64,000 bases of DNA, from the NCBI RefSeq assembly GCF_000003815.2, contig NC_049986.1:18347049-18411048 (forward strand), in the 5' to 3' direction. The notes beneath the pieces are model-generated. The model saw nothing but the letters and a program-made list of their open reading frames with translations. It searched no databases and was not told the origin of the DNA. Below, piece after piece: positions 57,701 through 64,000 of this stretch. The position numbers were made by a program, and so were the translations under genes. Numbering within the stretch: position 1 is the first letter of the stretch; every line of letters begins with the position of its first letter. This stretch comes from Branchiostoma floridae (lineage: Eukaryota > Chordata > Leptocardii > Amphioxiformes > Branchiostomatidae).

Positions 57701-57837
57701 TGGAACTGTCCCAGGCATGTCTGGCACACGGTGTGCCCGCATCCCAGGCTGATCGGCTTCCGCTGGTTCTCGTTAAACTCGTTGTAACAGATCGGACAGG
57801 ACAGGAAGTCCGTCCACTGTGGCGCTTGGATCGGCAT
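30555..57837 (-). CDS. RC3H1: Roquin (RC3H): RING, ROQ and CCCH mRNA-decay regulator, 19 coding exons (1244 aa)
   Basis: Nineteen exons join in consistent phase to 3735 bases. The N-terminus [20 protein letters not shown] and the RING ligands C14, C17, C33, H35, C38, C50 with Asp53 in the final position follow vertebrate Roquin. Exons 2-5 encode the ROQ and flanking helices, nearly colinear with the vertebrate protein ([52 protein letters not shown]). Exon 6 holds one CCCH finger (C-x9-C-x5-C-x3-H; vertebrates have x8). The rest is a Pro/Gln/Tyr-rich middle and a C-terminal coiled-coil part. Vertebrate Roquins (about 1130-1190 aa) bind stem-loops in 3'UTRs through ROQ and recruit deadenylases. 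Invertebrates usually have one Roquin, so RC3H1 versus RC3H2 should not be read into the symbol. Identity is certain for the first 440 residues; the later exons are well supported by phase. Confidence 0.95.
31470..31643 (-). CDS. RC3H1: Roquin coding exon 18: coiled coil
   Basis: Acceptor GACTTTTCAG and donor GTGGGT, 58 codons in phase 0. Encodes a continuous Glu/Arg/Gln-rich helix ([20 protein letters not shown] then [20 protein letters not shown]). Its 5' end is duplicated upstream. Confidence 0.8.
31727..31790 (-). repeat. Partial copy of the Roquin exon 18 acceptor and 5' end
   Basis: On the minus strand an acceptor-like ACATTGCAG is followed by codons [11 protein letters not shown], one change from the real exon, then the match ends. 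The downstream intron flank (GGCAGAAATTCA) is copied too. Confidence 0.75.
31816..31930. mobile_element. Foldback element related to 1112-1183
   Basis: Ends GCCAAAAAGCAGATACTCAA and GACTCGAGTAACTGTTTTTT pair imperfectly, and the interior has CAGTGTCACTGACAAAA and GACTGTTTCCAAAATCATAT, words also seen in 1-400. Confidence 0.55.
32373..32516 (-). CDS. RC3H1: Roquin coding exon 17
   Basis: Acceptor TATCTCTCCCAG and donor GTCAGT, 48 codons in phase 0. Encodes [20 protein letters not shown] and a charged end, HAVQDDL. Confidence 0.78.
32934..33106. mobile_element. MITE with TACTGTAAATGCA ends
   Basis: TACTGTAAATGCA at the left and TGCATTTACAGTA at the right are perfect inverted repeats. The interior is a diverged palindrome (TTTTCGCGGTGGC / GCCACAAAAAC). 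A related segment begins at 39051 in a later-numbered intron. Confidence 0.75.
33597..33776 (-). CDS. RC3H1: Roquin coding exon 16: charged helix
   Basis: Acceptor CCTGTTACAG and donor GTGGAT, 60 codons in phase 0. Encodes [20 protein letters not shown] and [20 protein letters not shown], comparable to the LSLELHQVEREIGKRTREL helix of vertebrates. Confidence 0.85.
34349..34487 (-). CDS. RC3H1: Roquin coding exon 15: coiled-coil start
   Basis: Acceptor TTTACCCTGCAG and donor GTCAGG. Encodes [20 protein letters not shown], close to the EREQLRLELQQLNHQIS segment of vertebrate Roquin-1; polyglutamine follows. Confidence 0.88.
34769..35117. mobile_element. CAGGGCTCGAA-ended non-autonomous element
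   Basis: CAGGGCTCGAA and TTCGAGCCCTG bracket about 350 bases with internal GTGCACC words in both orientations. The flanks repeat TTATT directly next to the ends, a possible 5-bp target duplication. CAGGG ends are typical of hAT-group elements. Confidence 0.65.
36085..36108 (-). CDS. RC3H1: Candidate 24-nt Roquin microexon
   Basis: Acceptor GTATGTTTCAG and donor GTTAGT enclose 24 bases that add eight codons reading EDPSQNTR after the split Arg. It is phase-neutral, so it may be skipped or unused. Only its fit to phase and splice sites supports it. Confidence 0.45.
   Translation of the reverse strand, partial: RGSVPKH
36258..36461 (-). CDS. RC3H1: Roquin coding exon 13
   Basis: Acceptor TTGAATTAG and donor GTAAGG; begins in phase 2 to complete the Arg codon split by exon 12. 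Encodes [20 protein letters not shown] and [12 protein letters not shown]; no named domain. Confidence 0.78.
36948..37276. mobile_element. CAGGGTTGGACAAGT-ended element
   Basis: The left end CAAAGTTGGACAAGT and right end ACTTGTCCAACCCTG are inverted repeats. The flanking octamers ATTACTAG and ACTAATAG agree at 6 of 8 positions. It ends 32 bases from the last exon 12 cassette. Confidence 0.55.
37285..37737 (-). repeat. Tandem copies 2-5 of the Roquin exon 12 donor cassette
   Basis: Four further units of 100-110 bases each contain a polypyrimidine tract and AG (CATCCCCTTCTCCAG or close), the same 45 coding bases (residues [15 protein letters not shown] and R), and a GT donor. The 45-base cores lie at 37672-37628, 37572-37528, 37462-37418 and 37352-37308. 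The first three end in GTTGGT and the last in GTGGGT. Between units is a (CAAAC)n-like spacer. Every core begins and ends in the phase of the real junction. Confidence 0.9.
37738..37913 (-). CDS. RC3H1: Roquin coding exon 12, with a repeated 3' end
   Basis: Acceptor AAATGTTTAG and donor GTTGGT. Encodes [20 protein letters not shown], then [20 protein letters not shown] and ISRTAR, the equivalent of the DDLIPF...VSRFGAISRT motif of vertebrate Roquin. Four more copies of its 3' end follow downstream, so the donor actually used is uncertain. Confidence 0.8.
38281..38345 (-). repeat. Partial copy of the Roquin exon 12 acceptor and 5' end
   Basis: On the minus strand AAAATGTTTAG is followed by [12 protein letters not shown] and a stop, against [12 protein letters not shown] in the real exon. 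It is a decayed pseudo-exon in the intron before exon 12. Confidence 0.8.
38763..38978 (-). CDS. RC3H1: Roquin coding exon 11
   Basis: Acceptor TTCTTGACAG and a weak donor GTCCTT, phase 0. Encodes [20 protein letters not shown] (compare YSQYSPWSCDTIGSYI in vertebrates) and a Ser-rich stretch ending [10 protein letters not shown]. Confidence 0.82.
39051..39190. mobile_element. TACTGTAAATGCA-family repeat
   Basis: Starts TACTGTAAATGCATTTAAGT and continues with GCGGGGATTTAATTTCGCGG, mirrored in the element at 32934-33106. The far end is not clear. Confidence 0.5.
39709..39927 (-). CDS. RC3H1: Roquin coding exon 10
   Basis: Acceptor GCACCACAG and donor GTAATA, phase 0. Encodes [20 protein letters not shown], comparable to the LDELHRRRKEIMAQL segment of vertebrate Roquin. 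Decayed copies of its 5' end lie upstream at 40017-40360. Confidence 0.85.
40017..40360 (-). repeat. Three decayed copies of the Roquin exon 10 acceptor
   Basis: Units of about 110-145 bases upstream of exon 10 each keep a polypyrimidine-AG acceptor and about ten codons. The order going away from the exon is [10 protein letters not shown] (near 40065), [10 protein letters not shown] (near 40210) and [10 protein letters not shown] (near 40325), so two types alternate, and the genuine exon is the [10 protein letters not shown] type. Each is cut off by a stop and none has a matched donor. A further fragment is near 40470. Confidence 0.85.
40626..41021. mobile_element. Element with about 36-bp inverted ends (AGGCCTAGGAAAAAAAATG)
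   Basis: AGGCCTAGGAAAAAAAATGT...TTTCCTGTTTC at the left is mirrored by GAAACAGGAAACACAAC...TTCCTAGGCCC at the right. A second copy, in another intron of the same gene, is at 44876-45260. Confidence 0.7.
41240..41613 (-). CDS. RC3H1: Roquin coding exon 9: Pro/Tyr/Gln-rich region
   Basis: Acceptor GTCTATTTCAG and donor GTAAGA enclose 374 bases. Low-complexity runs such as [20 protein letters not shown] resemble the disordered middle of vertebrate Roquin, which carries effector-binding segments. Confidence 0.85.
42266..42579. mobile_element. hAT-like MITE with an exact 8-bp target duplication
   Basis: CAGGGCTCTAGCCAG and CTGGCTAGAGCCCTG are perfect inverted ends, and the octamer CATACAAT flanks both sides exactly (42258-42265 and 42580-42587). 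The 314-bp interior has no transposase frame. CAGGG ends plus an 8-bp duplication are the hAT hallmark. Confidence 0.8.
42585..43022. repeat. Three diverged tandem copies of a 115-170-bp unit
   Basis: Each copy has TACATACAA, GTACT..GCTGT, TTGGTTCAT and AAGTAGCTCTCTTATCTG-like words, and the last two share ACATACACTGTACAACATTT-like ends. It lies in a Roquin intron. Confidence 0.7.
43920..44016. repeat. Small foldback, CTCCAAGCAGATG arms
   Basis: ATTCTCCAAGCAGATGTTACAG pairs in part with CTGTAATCTCTACTTGGAGAAT about 50 bases away. The CTCCAAGCAGAT word recurs in at least five other places (for example near 13444, 14590, 16578 and 62459), so it is a dispersed family. Confidence 0.6.
44876..45260. 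mobile_element. Second copy of the AGGCCTAGG-ended element
   Basis: CAGGGCCTAG...ATGTTGTGTTTCCTGTTTC and GAAACAGGAAACACAACATT...CTAGGCCCT are inverted ends. Same family as 40626-41021. Confidence 0.7.
45675..45844 (-). CDS. RC3H1: Roquin coding exon 8: proline-rich region
   Basis: Acceptor CTCCTTACCAG and donor GTAAGT. Encodes [20 protein letters not shown] and a Gln/Pro-rich end before PSEMPPE. Confidence 0.82.
46186..46359 (-). CDS. RC3H1: Roquin coding exon 7
   Basis: Acceptor TTCCGTACAG and donor GTAAGT. Encodes the basic [17 protein letters not shown] and a Pro/Ser-rich stretch ending STVSEHSS; no named domain. Confidence 0.85.
46724..46836 (-). CDS. RC3H1: Roquin coding exon 6: CCCH zinc finger
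   Basis: Acceptor TTTTCCCCAG and donor GTAGGG enclose only 113 bases. Encodes [20 protein letters not shown] and [14 protein letters not shown]. The four ligands C, C, C, H are all present, with one extra residue in the first loop. Confidence 0.9.
47283..47420. mobile_element. Foldback in the intron next to Roquin exon 5
   Basis: CAGTTAATA.GAATT.TTCTTCTAACAGTGA.GTACTTTTAAA is mirrored by TTTAAAAGTATGTCACTGTTAGAAGAA...TTAACTG. It ends about 50 bases from the donor of exon 5, so it could affect RNA folding there. Confidence 0.7.
47471..47725 (-). CDS. RC3H1: Roquin coding exon 5: helical region after ROQ
   Basis: Acceptor ACCCACCACAG and donor GTGAGG. Encodes [20 protein letters not shown], the [17 protein letters not shown] run and VVDFIQNYS. 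Confidence 0.93.
47755..47870. repeat. Dispersed repeat shared with 62513-62630
   Basis: CTAGTCTGTGTAACACAAGC...TGTAACTGGCCCCT...GGCCGGCGGATGTT..AGGCTGCTA..AGTGAGATTTAATC matches the other copy closely in the same orientation. Confidence 0.7.
48217..48369 (-). CDS. RC3H1: Roquin coding exon 4: ROQ domain
   Basis: Acceptor CTCTACCACAG and donor GTAACC, phase 0 on both sides. Encodes [20 protein letters not shown] to SHMQSIIDK. The intron before it is 7.7 kb, mostly a duplicated repeat. Confidence 0.93.
48493..52166 (+). mobile_element. 3.4-kb repeat, tandem copy A (with an insertion)
   Basis: Starts ACTAGAAAGGCCGACATTTG and ends in a run of GAAA tetramers. It contains an 81-codon frame (about 49591-49836), two diverged internal copies of a segment of about 1 kb (with ACCGTCAACAA.AGTCGCACGG and ATGAATATTAATTAGCC), a C/G-homopolymer patch near 50420-50520, and about three copies of a 163-bp subrepeat at 51440-51970. 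The GAAA tail after TTTGAAGATTTGTCAGGAG suggests a retroelement-type 3' end, but no reverse transcriptase is present. Confidence 0.85.
49898..50217. mobile_element. CAGGGTTCTAGC-ended insertion inside copy A
   Basis: CAGGGTTCTAGC and GCTAGAACCCTG bracket 320 bases with many GGCCACTACGCTAA-type words. The flanks repeat CGTAC. Copy B shows the undisturbed site CCCGTACAAT at 53473-53482, which fixes the borders and a 5-bp duplication directly. Confidence 0.85.
52167..55609 (+). mobile_element. 3.4-kb repeat, tandem copy B
   Basis: Head-to-tail duplicate of copy A with a high level of identity. It lacks the 320-bp insertion at 49898-50217 and about 66 bases near 49186-49250 of copy A, and has one more 163-bp subrepeat (marker GTGTCC at about 54757, 54920, 55084 and 55248). 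The 81-codon frame is kept (53173-53418). Confidence 0.85.
55611..55704. repeat. 47-bp direct tandem repeat, two copies
   Basis: ATTACGAATACAATATATTT begins at 55611 and at 55658. Each unit contains the palindrome-like CATACTATGTATGG. Confidence 0.9.
56071..56294 (-). CDS. RC3H1: Roquin coding exon 3: ROQ domain
   Basis: Acceptor CTTTTCAG and donor GTGGGA. Encodes [20 protein letters not shown], then [19 protein letters not shown] and the end ELKEE. Confidence 0.93.
56578..56765 (+). mobile_element. tRNA-derived SINE
   Basis: A-box TGGCGCAATCGG (56581) and B-box GAGTTCAAATCCCG (56624) in a tRNA-like head are followed by CCCTTGGGAAAGACACTTTA and GAAAATGAGTACCTAGCTTA. It lies in the Roquin intron between exons 2 and 3, antisense to the gene. 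Confidence 0.75.
56828..57058 (-). CDS. RC3H1: Roquin coding exon 2: start of ROQ region
   Basis: Acceptor TTTTTTCCAG and donor GTACGT. Encodes [20 protein letters not shown] and on to [13 protein letters not shown], matching vertebrate Roquin residue for residue over long stretches. Confidence 0.93.
57495..57837 (-). CDS. RC3H1: Roquin coding exon 1: RING finger
   Basis: Residues 1-114. The ATG lies about 90 bases downstream of a clear acceptor (TTTGTTTACAG) in the 5'UTR. Ends at KPFSG in phase 1 before donor GTATGT. Confidence 0.92.
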
Positions 57838-57927
57838 GTTGGATCTTTCCTTGTTTTTTTTTTTGCTTTTTAAAGTTTTTCCTATTTTCTTTAGGACTCA
57901 CAACACTGTTGCAATGCAATTCAGTCT

Positions 57928-59594
57928 GTAAACAAAAACATTTTAGAATTAGCATTGAATACTATAGTCACCATAATTAAAACCAGTCACTATACCATGG
58001 ACTCCAGTTTTTTGGTATGGACATAGACATCATCTTCTGCCACCATATTTATGATCCTGGCAACAGCAGAGAATGAAAATATATAACATATTATTTGCAT
58101 ACATAGTAGGGGTGGGTACCAGTACACTCCAGTACAAAACCGGTTTCTCTTGTTGGACTGGCCAGGTTGCCAAAAAACGAAACCCAAGTGATTTGGCTCC
58201 GGACTTGTAAAATATGTAGCTATAAGTTGAATAACATATCCTTTTTGTTCTGTATATTGTAAAATTTGCGCTGGAAAAAGATGACAATATCTACATGCAT
58301 CACTATCTATGGTGGCCATTGCTGTATTCCCGAAGTCTCGCAAGTTGTCGCAACTTAATTCGGCCAAGTTGCTCATGCCATGCCATTATATTATAACATT
58401 ATTCAAACATGCCATGGGCTCAGGTCCGGACCTACTTGAACCGAAACCTCTGGATTCGAATCCGGACATGAACCTAAACGTGGGTTTCGGTACGCATCGC
58501 TACATGCAGAAAGCTAGACAAGGCCTCCTGCCCTTGCCAGCCGATATGTACTTGCAGCTCAGCCCACACCAATCGCGCCACAACCAACCAAACTCGTACA
58601 AACCTTTAACAAGGATCGCTACAGACGCTCGTACTTTCCGCAAACAGTTCAATTGGAAGCTACAACCATACACGGTGACCACAATATCAGAACCTGCCAA
58701 GTTCATGGAGAAGGTCACTGAACACCTGAGTAGCCTAGCCAGCAATAACTGCATAGCACCGGTTCCTCTGTCCCAACAAGTGGGGCGTTGCCCAGTACTT
58801 ATCCAGATCCAAATCCCAGATCCAGAATATGGTTTTGATTATAGGTGGCTCAGTAAGTTATCTACTAATATTAAAAACTTATAATAAAAGTAATCCAATA
58901 AGTTTGACAACCACTACACTCTTCCAAAACAGTGGTTCTATAATTGAGAGCATAAATAGAAGTTCTATAAGTATAAGTACAAATAGCAAGTAATGCCATT
59001 CTTTAATTCAGACTCAAACACAAACTACAGATTTCAGACTAAAACATACTACAATTATTGACAGCTTTTATATTGCAACAAAACAGTTCTATTCTAATGA
59101 ATTTGTATCATAGAATAATATGAATATAAATAATAATGGTAGTTCACTTTATTTGGGCCAAATGACTGTGACGTCAACGTTATCCCATATGAAGATGATT
59201 TCCTTCCGCATAATTTGACAGTCTTTCTTGCCCTTTTGGCATTGACTTCTGATCTGATGTTTTTAAAGTTAAACAAGACCTAACTGGGCGTTACCACAAC
59301 AAAAGTTATCACGGTGATTTTGGGGTAGGAATGTATTAAAGGCTGTTTATGAGTGACACCCCTCGCTTTGACCTTTAGGATAAAAAGGCAAACATCAAAC
59401 TCGACAACGTACAAGTAAAGCACACAAATTGCGAAAGTTAACCTTCTACCACATGAAAGTGACTTCTTCTACACACTTAATGCAATAAAATCCCGGGTGA
59501 ACCCCCAAGAAAAGAAAGCAGAAGTGAAGATGTCAACAAACAAGAATCTAAAAGCGGACAGACACACTAAGCGGAAATAGGGGAGCAAACTTAC
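57928..59594 (-). other. First Roquin intron (5'UTR intron)
   Basis: Bounded by donor GTAAGT at 59594 and acceptor TTTGTTTACAG at about 57928. It contains repeat fragments near 58105-58160 (AGGGGTGGGTACC) and a 191-codon plus-strand frame (58309-58884) of no recognisable family. Confidence 0.55.
58309..58884 (+). other. Unrecognised 191-codon open frame
   Basis: An ATG-led frame in the Roquin 5'UTR intron, opposite to the gene. It has no motif, signal or membrane segment I recognise, and part of it covers repeat sequence. It may be a chance frame. Confidence 0.15.
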
Positions 59595-59800
59595 CCTCGA
59601 AAATCCACCAAACTCCCTTCATTCTCCAAAAAGGAGAGACCAAATAGTGGCTCATGTAGTAGACTCCGCATTGAACGCGAAGCCAGGCCTACATGTAATG
59701 CCTACGATGTCCCGAAAATCGGGGAAAATGGAAAAGTTGCACAAATACTGTGAGCTTATGGGACCAACATGGCGACTGATTCAGTCGGGGAAATTCTGCC
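59595..59800 (-). other. Roquin non-coding first exon (approximate)
   Basis: The 3' border is a strong donor, TCGAGG followed by GTAAGT, at 59595/59594. The 5' border is unknown and placed by the promoter elements upstream. No ATG-led frame continues into the coding exon. Confidence 0.5.
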
Positions 59801-59819
59801 CCCGCCCGGTTCGTTCCGG

Positions 59820-59880
59820 ATCGTATGCAAATGAGCCAATTCGGCTTGCTATTGGTCAGCACTGGGATTACGTCACCGCT
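59820..59880 (-). promoter_or_regulatory. Roquin promoter elements
   Basis: Clustered within 55 bases are TGACGTAA (59875-59868, ATF/CRE type), CCAAT on minus (59855-59851), CCAAT on plus (59836-59840) and the octamer ATGCAAAT (59825-59832). No TATA box is evident. This cluster just upstream of the non-coding exon is the most promoter-like stretch on this side of the gene. Confidence 0.55.
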
Positions 59881-60527
59881 AGAGGTCGTTGAACCGGGAA
59901 GTGGACTTGTACTAGTTGTAGCCTGTAGGACGAGGTGCTATGCATCAAGAAAGGGCATTATATAACGTCTAAAAACATGTGACGATCAAATGCAAAAAAA
60001 CAACAAAACAGCAACACTGCAATAAAATTGATAGCAAAGGAACATAGAAATAAAATTACTTGTGGTCTATAGAACAAGTAGAATGAATGATTTGTCGTTG
60101 TGATATGTCGGACGAGCTCTCTCAAATCTTCCTGACAGACAGTGACAATACGGCCTTGAAGCTAAACCGGTTTGATTCAGATTTAATCATAAATAAACCG
60201 ATGTGGTTTGGAGCAGACTTGACAAGATTTCGGACTAAAAACCTGAAAGGAATATAAGACGTCGTTTCTGGGGACCACTAAATTTAAGGCAGGGTCACCT
60301 TTACAGTTTAAAAATAGATTTGGGACATTTCTGGAACGATAGAAAAAAGAATCAGCATTATTTCAATATGCCAGCCCTTCAAGATTTTTAAATCGTTTCT
60401 GATTAAGAATAGAGCTGATATTGACAAAAGTATCAAAGTTCATCCTCAGTTAACTTCACTTTCACGATTAATGGTAATTATCTCCATGAAAAAATATTGA
60501 GATATTGGGTGTCAGTCTGTGTGTGTG

Positions 60528-60645
60528 TAGCCTCCATAGCCATTGGCCGGCTATCAGAGAGGCCAGCAATCAGCGACCCAGTACAAAAAGAAATGGCCAG
60601 CAAAAGTGCCAAAAAAGGCCATAGAGAGCCTGCTATGGAGGCTAG
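60528..60645. mobile_element. TAGCCTCCATAG MITE inserted in a GT microsatellite
   Basis: TAGCCTCCATAG...CTATGGAGGCTA is flanked on both sides by (GT)n, so it split a microsatellite. The TA at each end suggests a TA target, as in Tc1/mariner-type elements. The interior AGCGACCCAGTAC is shared with 6701-6917. Confidence 0.8.
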
Positions 60646-62454
60646 TGTGTGTGTGTGTGTGTGTGTGTGTTTGTGTTTCCGAATATTTATAGGCAGCATA
60701 ACTCAAGGCCGTCTTGATGGATTACCATGATATTTGGTATGTCAGAAGTGTTGGGAAGACGAAGGCCAATGTTGACGTTGGGCCCGTTAGGCCCCCTAGT
60801 GTGTGGCCTTAGTACTACAGCAGAACATCCGTTTTTTAAAAATCTTTTGACCTGGACATGCTTTGGCCTTGATTTGATGATGATAGCATGACCTAGAACT
60901 GCAGGGGAGTTTTTGTCAAAATCTATCAATGAAAATAACGGAACAAAGGAAATACGGATTTCCATGATATTTAGTATGCAGGTATCTTCGGCAGAAATAT
61001 AAAATACGTGATTAAGTGTAAATTATGCAAATTCGGGCCCAATTTGCATACTTAATGAGGAAAATCTATATTTATAGTGTTTTCAATTTATGTAGCTAAT
61101 ATTAAAATGTGGCAGGTGAAAGATTAGCAGATAGCCAGATACCAATTATGCAAAGGAATTCCTAATTTGCATAATTAATGAAAAAGGATATAATTCTTCA
61201 ATTAGTAGGGAACTTTGATGATTAGAGTGTCAACACTGAGATCTGCTAGTGTCAACACTACGACCTGTGTAAGATAGGTGTACGAAGCGTATATTGTGCA
61301 AATGTGAAAGTCATCTTTTTCTTCTTAGCGTTTAGGTGGCCACCATCATCTTGTTGATGTTTCTGCCACACTTAACAGAGGTGCTGGTACAGAAGTCATT
61401 TGCATTATCATAATAATATTTCATGGAGATATGAGGTCTTCGAACTCTTAATATGGCAGCCTTTTTTTCTGAGGAGGCTTAGACTTTCGGGAGGCTGTAG
61501 GTTTCTATATCGCGACCCAGAAGGCTTGCACAGGCATCTCCATCTCAAACGTCTGCTTGAAGTTCACTTTGACAGGCTACCACTTACCGGTAGTCCTGCT
61601 TTATAGTCCTGGAATTTTCCTTTTGGAGAAAGACTAACGTTACCAATTTCTCGCATAATGGCATCTTTTATATTAAATCTTAAAATCTGGCATCATTTGC
61701 AGTATTTGTAATGTGAAAGCTCACTACTCATTATTTAAAACTTTGCACCCCCAGAGGCAGAGTGGGACGGACGCACCCTTAAGGAACGGTTCATTGGGGT
61801 GGAAGGGGGGTTCTTGATTTTACATGATATTTTACTTGGAAACTTTTTAAGCTAGCAGGTGCTATTAAAATCACACTATTACTCTCAAAGACTATCACTG
61901 AATGTTTTTATGTTTGATTATATAGTCTAAGCAAACTATGAAAAACTTCATTTGTAACCCTGACCATGCAGTTTGGACCATTCGCTCACGCCAAAGACTA
62001 TATAACTAGGTCAAAGGCCAGGGACGTAACGACAGTAACGTGACTGCAGCACGGGACAGCTCCAACACGTGGCCCCGCCTTTAGTTGCATTGTCATCCCG
62101 CCATAAATTGCCTCAAGTTCACAAAGAGCTGTTGGTCAACTTCGTTGGAATAGGTAAGATTACCCAGAATGTGCATCCCAAACGATCTATAGTCTGTCGT
62201 CTCCCTGACAGCTGCGGTTAAAGTCCGTACAGATAATTTTTGACAAAGAGCTAGCATATACCTTAAAGATCTTATAAGGTTAGCTTGTCTAACGTTATCT
62301 GGAACAAAAGATATATAACAGTTACCTAGATTTTGCCTTAGACGTAGTTGTCTTAACAGAAATCTCTACTCTTTAAATGTTTATTAATATTTTAAAACTA
62401 AATCACCACTTTTTTGTCAGAGATAGTGGTACGTCCCAATTCACTGCTTTAGTT

Positions 62455-62630
62455 AATCTCCAAGCAGATGTATGGCGCCCCCAGGTTCTTTTGCAAGTCA
62501 AGTTTACAGTAGTTAGTCTGTGTAATGCAAACTCCGCTGTCCAGGGCTGTAACTGGCCCCTCCCCGCGGGGCCCGGGCCGGCGGATGTTGGGAGGGCTGC
62601 TACAAGCGAGATTTAATCAGGCTAAGTTAC
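62455..62630. repeat. Dispersed repeat shared with 47755-47870
   Basis: CTCCAAGCAGATGTATGGCG is followed by TTAGTCTGTGTAATGCAAAC and the same GC-rich core and GAGATTTAATCAGGCTAA end as the copy in the Roquin intron. Confidence 0.7.
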
Positions 62631-62976
62631 ATTCACTCTGCTGTACAATATGTATGTCTCTGGTGGTGCCCACAGTTCCCATTAGAACTTTTATTCAGCT
62701 CATACCAGTTTCTTCTTCATCTTCTTTCATACTGCCTAGCCTCTAATTCAAGAGATTATTGGCAGACTACGCATGAGTTAATTACAATACAAGTGACCGG
62801 TACAAATATAATAGACATGGGAAAAAGAAGGGATAATGCTAAGGAAATGAAAACAAACTGATTTGTGTGTGCAAAAGACAGGACAGGTGAATTAAGTGGG
62901 TTAATCTTCTTCTCTTGGCTTAATAGGGTGGGTTAATAGAACATATATATATATATACAAGACGTGTGGGGGTGGC

Positions 62977-64000
62977 TCAATGCAGCAGGGTCCTCCCCAG
63001 CTCAGTTTTGAACTGGGAGAGAGACCCCGCCTCTGCCACACCAGGCTTAAGTCCATTCCACTCTCTGATGGTCCGAGGGAAGAACGAGCCTGTAGTAGTT
63101 GTTCCTGCACGCGATGGCCTGCAACTTTTGTGAGTGATTGGTGCGGCGGGAGCATCGAGCCACCGGGACAAGTATGGTCGTGTGAGGTACATACATGATG
63201 TTGTTGATAATTTTGTACATGGTGACCTGGCGGGCAATCTTCCTTCTAAGTTCTAGGGACTGCCAACCAAGGTTGTGGAGCATGTTGGTAACTGAGCTTG
63301 TGCGTCTGTAATCATTAAATACATATCGGGCAGCTCTTCGTTGCACCATCTCTAGGCTACTCACCTGGGCCTTGGTGTGAGGGTCCCAAACACTACAGCC
63401 GTACTCGAGAGCTGGCCTAACCAGCGCCATGTAGGCTCTCTCTTTGGCCGCAGCGCTGAATATCCTCAGGCATCGTCGTAACATACCCAATGTCCTGTTA
63501 GCTTTTGATGTGGTTTTTTCAACGTGTTTGCCCCAGGTCAAGTTGGAAGACATATGAAGGCCAAGATATTTTGTGGAACTTACCTTGGTCAAGGGGTGTT
63601 GGTGGAGGGAGTAGGGAAATGTTATCAGGTTTCTGGAGGCTGGGACCGACATTACTTCACATTTGGACGGATTAAACATTTAAAGGCCACAAGCCAAGTC
63701 TTCTCCCATTAACAGATGCTATTTATGTCATGCTGAAGTTTTTCACAGTCATTCTTTGTCTTCACACTCATCAGCAAAATACAATCATCGGCGAATAGTC
63801 GCACTTTTGCATGTGCAGTATGTGATGGCAGGTCATTAATGTAAGCTAGAAACAGTATTGGCCCCAAAACTGTTCCCTGGGGGGCGCCAGAGGTTACAGA
63901 TACAGGATTAGAGCGCTCTCCATCTAGCACTACTGTCTGTGAACGGCCCTGAAGGAAGCTCTGGATCCAGGTTAAGGTTTTGCCTGTAATGCCATAAAAC
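62977..64000 (-). pseudogene. Decayed CR1/Jockey-like LINE, 3' end of the reverse transcriptase ORF
   Basis: Read from the window edge, the translation gives WIQSFLQGRSQTVVLDGERS, the RT core SGAPQGTVLGPILFLAYIND and LFADDCILL (the F/YADD catalytic box), then NPSKCEVMSV, STKYLGLHMSSNLTWGKHV and the C-terminal FFPRTIREWNGL block before a stop at about 62977. The frame is broken by a TAA at 63711-63709, a frameshift just after it (about 63690) and another at about 63080, so this copy is dead. Its 5' part lies outside the window. These blocks are those of CR1/L2/Jockey-group non-LTR retrotransposons. Confidence 0.85.

Larger units (their letters stand above)
59890..62975. other. Intergenic repeat-rich region, no gene seen
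   Basis: Beyond the MITE at 60528-60645 and the repeat at 62455-62630 there is AT-rich sequence with short frames only. ATTTGCATA and TAATTTGCATAATTAATG repeats occur near 61020-61190. Confidence 0.4.

Overview
The window is eukaryotic, intron-rich and animal. It carries a clear Roquin (RC3H) gene, a multi-exon death-fold adaptor gene, a Ser/Thr protein kinase gene and the last exon of a fourth gene, in a dense mosaic of MITEs, SINEs, a LINE and tandem repeats. A cephalochordate (amphioxus, Branchiostoma) is my best guess. The reasons are chordate-like Roquin sequence, a lone MyD88-like death domain joined to a CARD, and many small tandem duplications that straddle exon/intron junctions, which I remember being described in amphioxus as 'mirage' minisatellites. 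The species call is inference. A 100-base N run at 17663-17762 is an assembly gap.

Layout. 1-1722 (+): last exon of a protein with acidic runs and a possible La-like segment. 2572-4217 (-): a three-exon, 325-residue kinase whose 3' end converges on that gene. 5919-26226 (-): a six-exon, 287-residue adaptor made of an N-terminal CARD, a probable second death fold and a C-terminal MyD88-like death domain; its third intron-sized gap (8.3-23.7 kb) holds a 17-copy, 145-bp satellite, several foldback elements and the N gap. 26.4-28.3 kb: intergenic. 28.3-59.9 kb (-): the whole Roquin gene, with a non-coding first exon, 19 coding exons (1244 residues, all phases consistent) and a 2.2-kb 3'UTR. Its intron 48370-56070 is almost filled by two head-to-tail copies of a 3.4-kb repeat. 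60-62.9 kb: repeats and nothing else recognised. 62.98-64.0 kb (-): 3' end of a decayed CR1/Jockey-like LINE.

How the genes relate. The CARD/death-domain adaptor, the kinase next to it and Roquin (an mRNA-decay regulator of inflammatory transcripts in vertebrates) all fit an innate-immunity theme, but nothing here proves a shared pathway; the promoters of the adaptor and Roquin do share a TGACGTAA ATF/CRE-type site. The most unusual feature of the window is structural: seven separate local duplications each copy a splice junction or a terminal exon. One of them presents Roquin with five phase-compatible 45-nt copies of a conserved cassette.

All exon borders were read by eye from GT/AG signals, frame and family resemblance; no alignment or transcript data were available.
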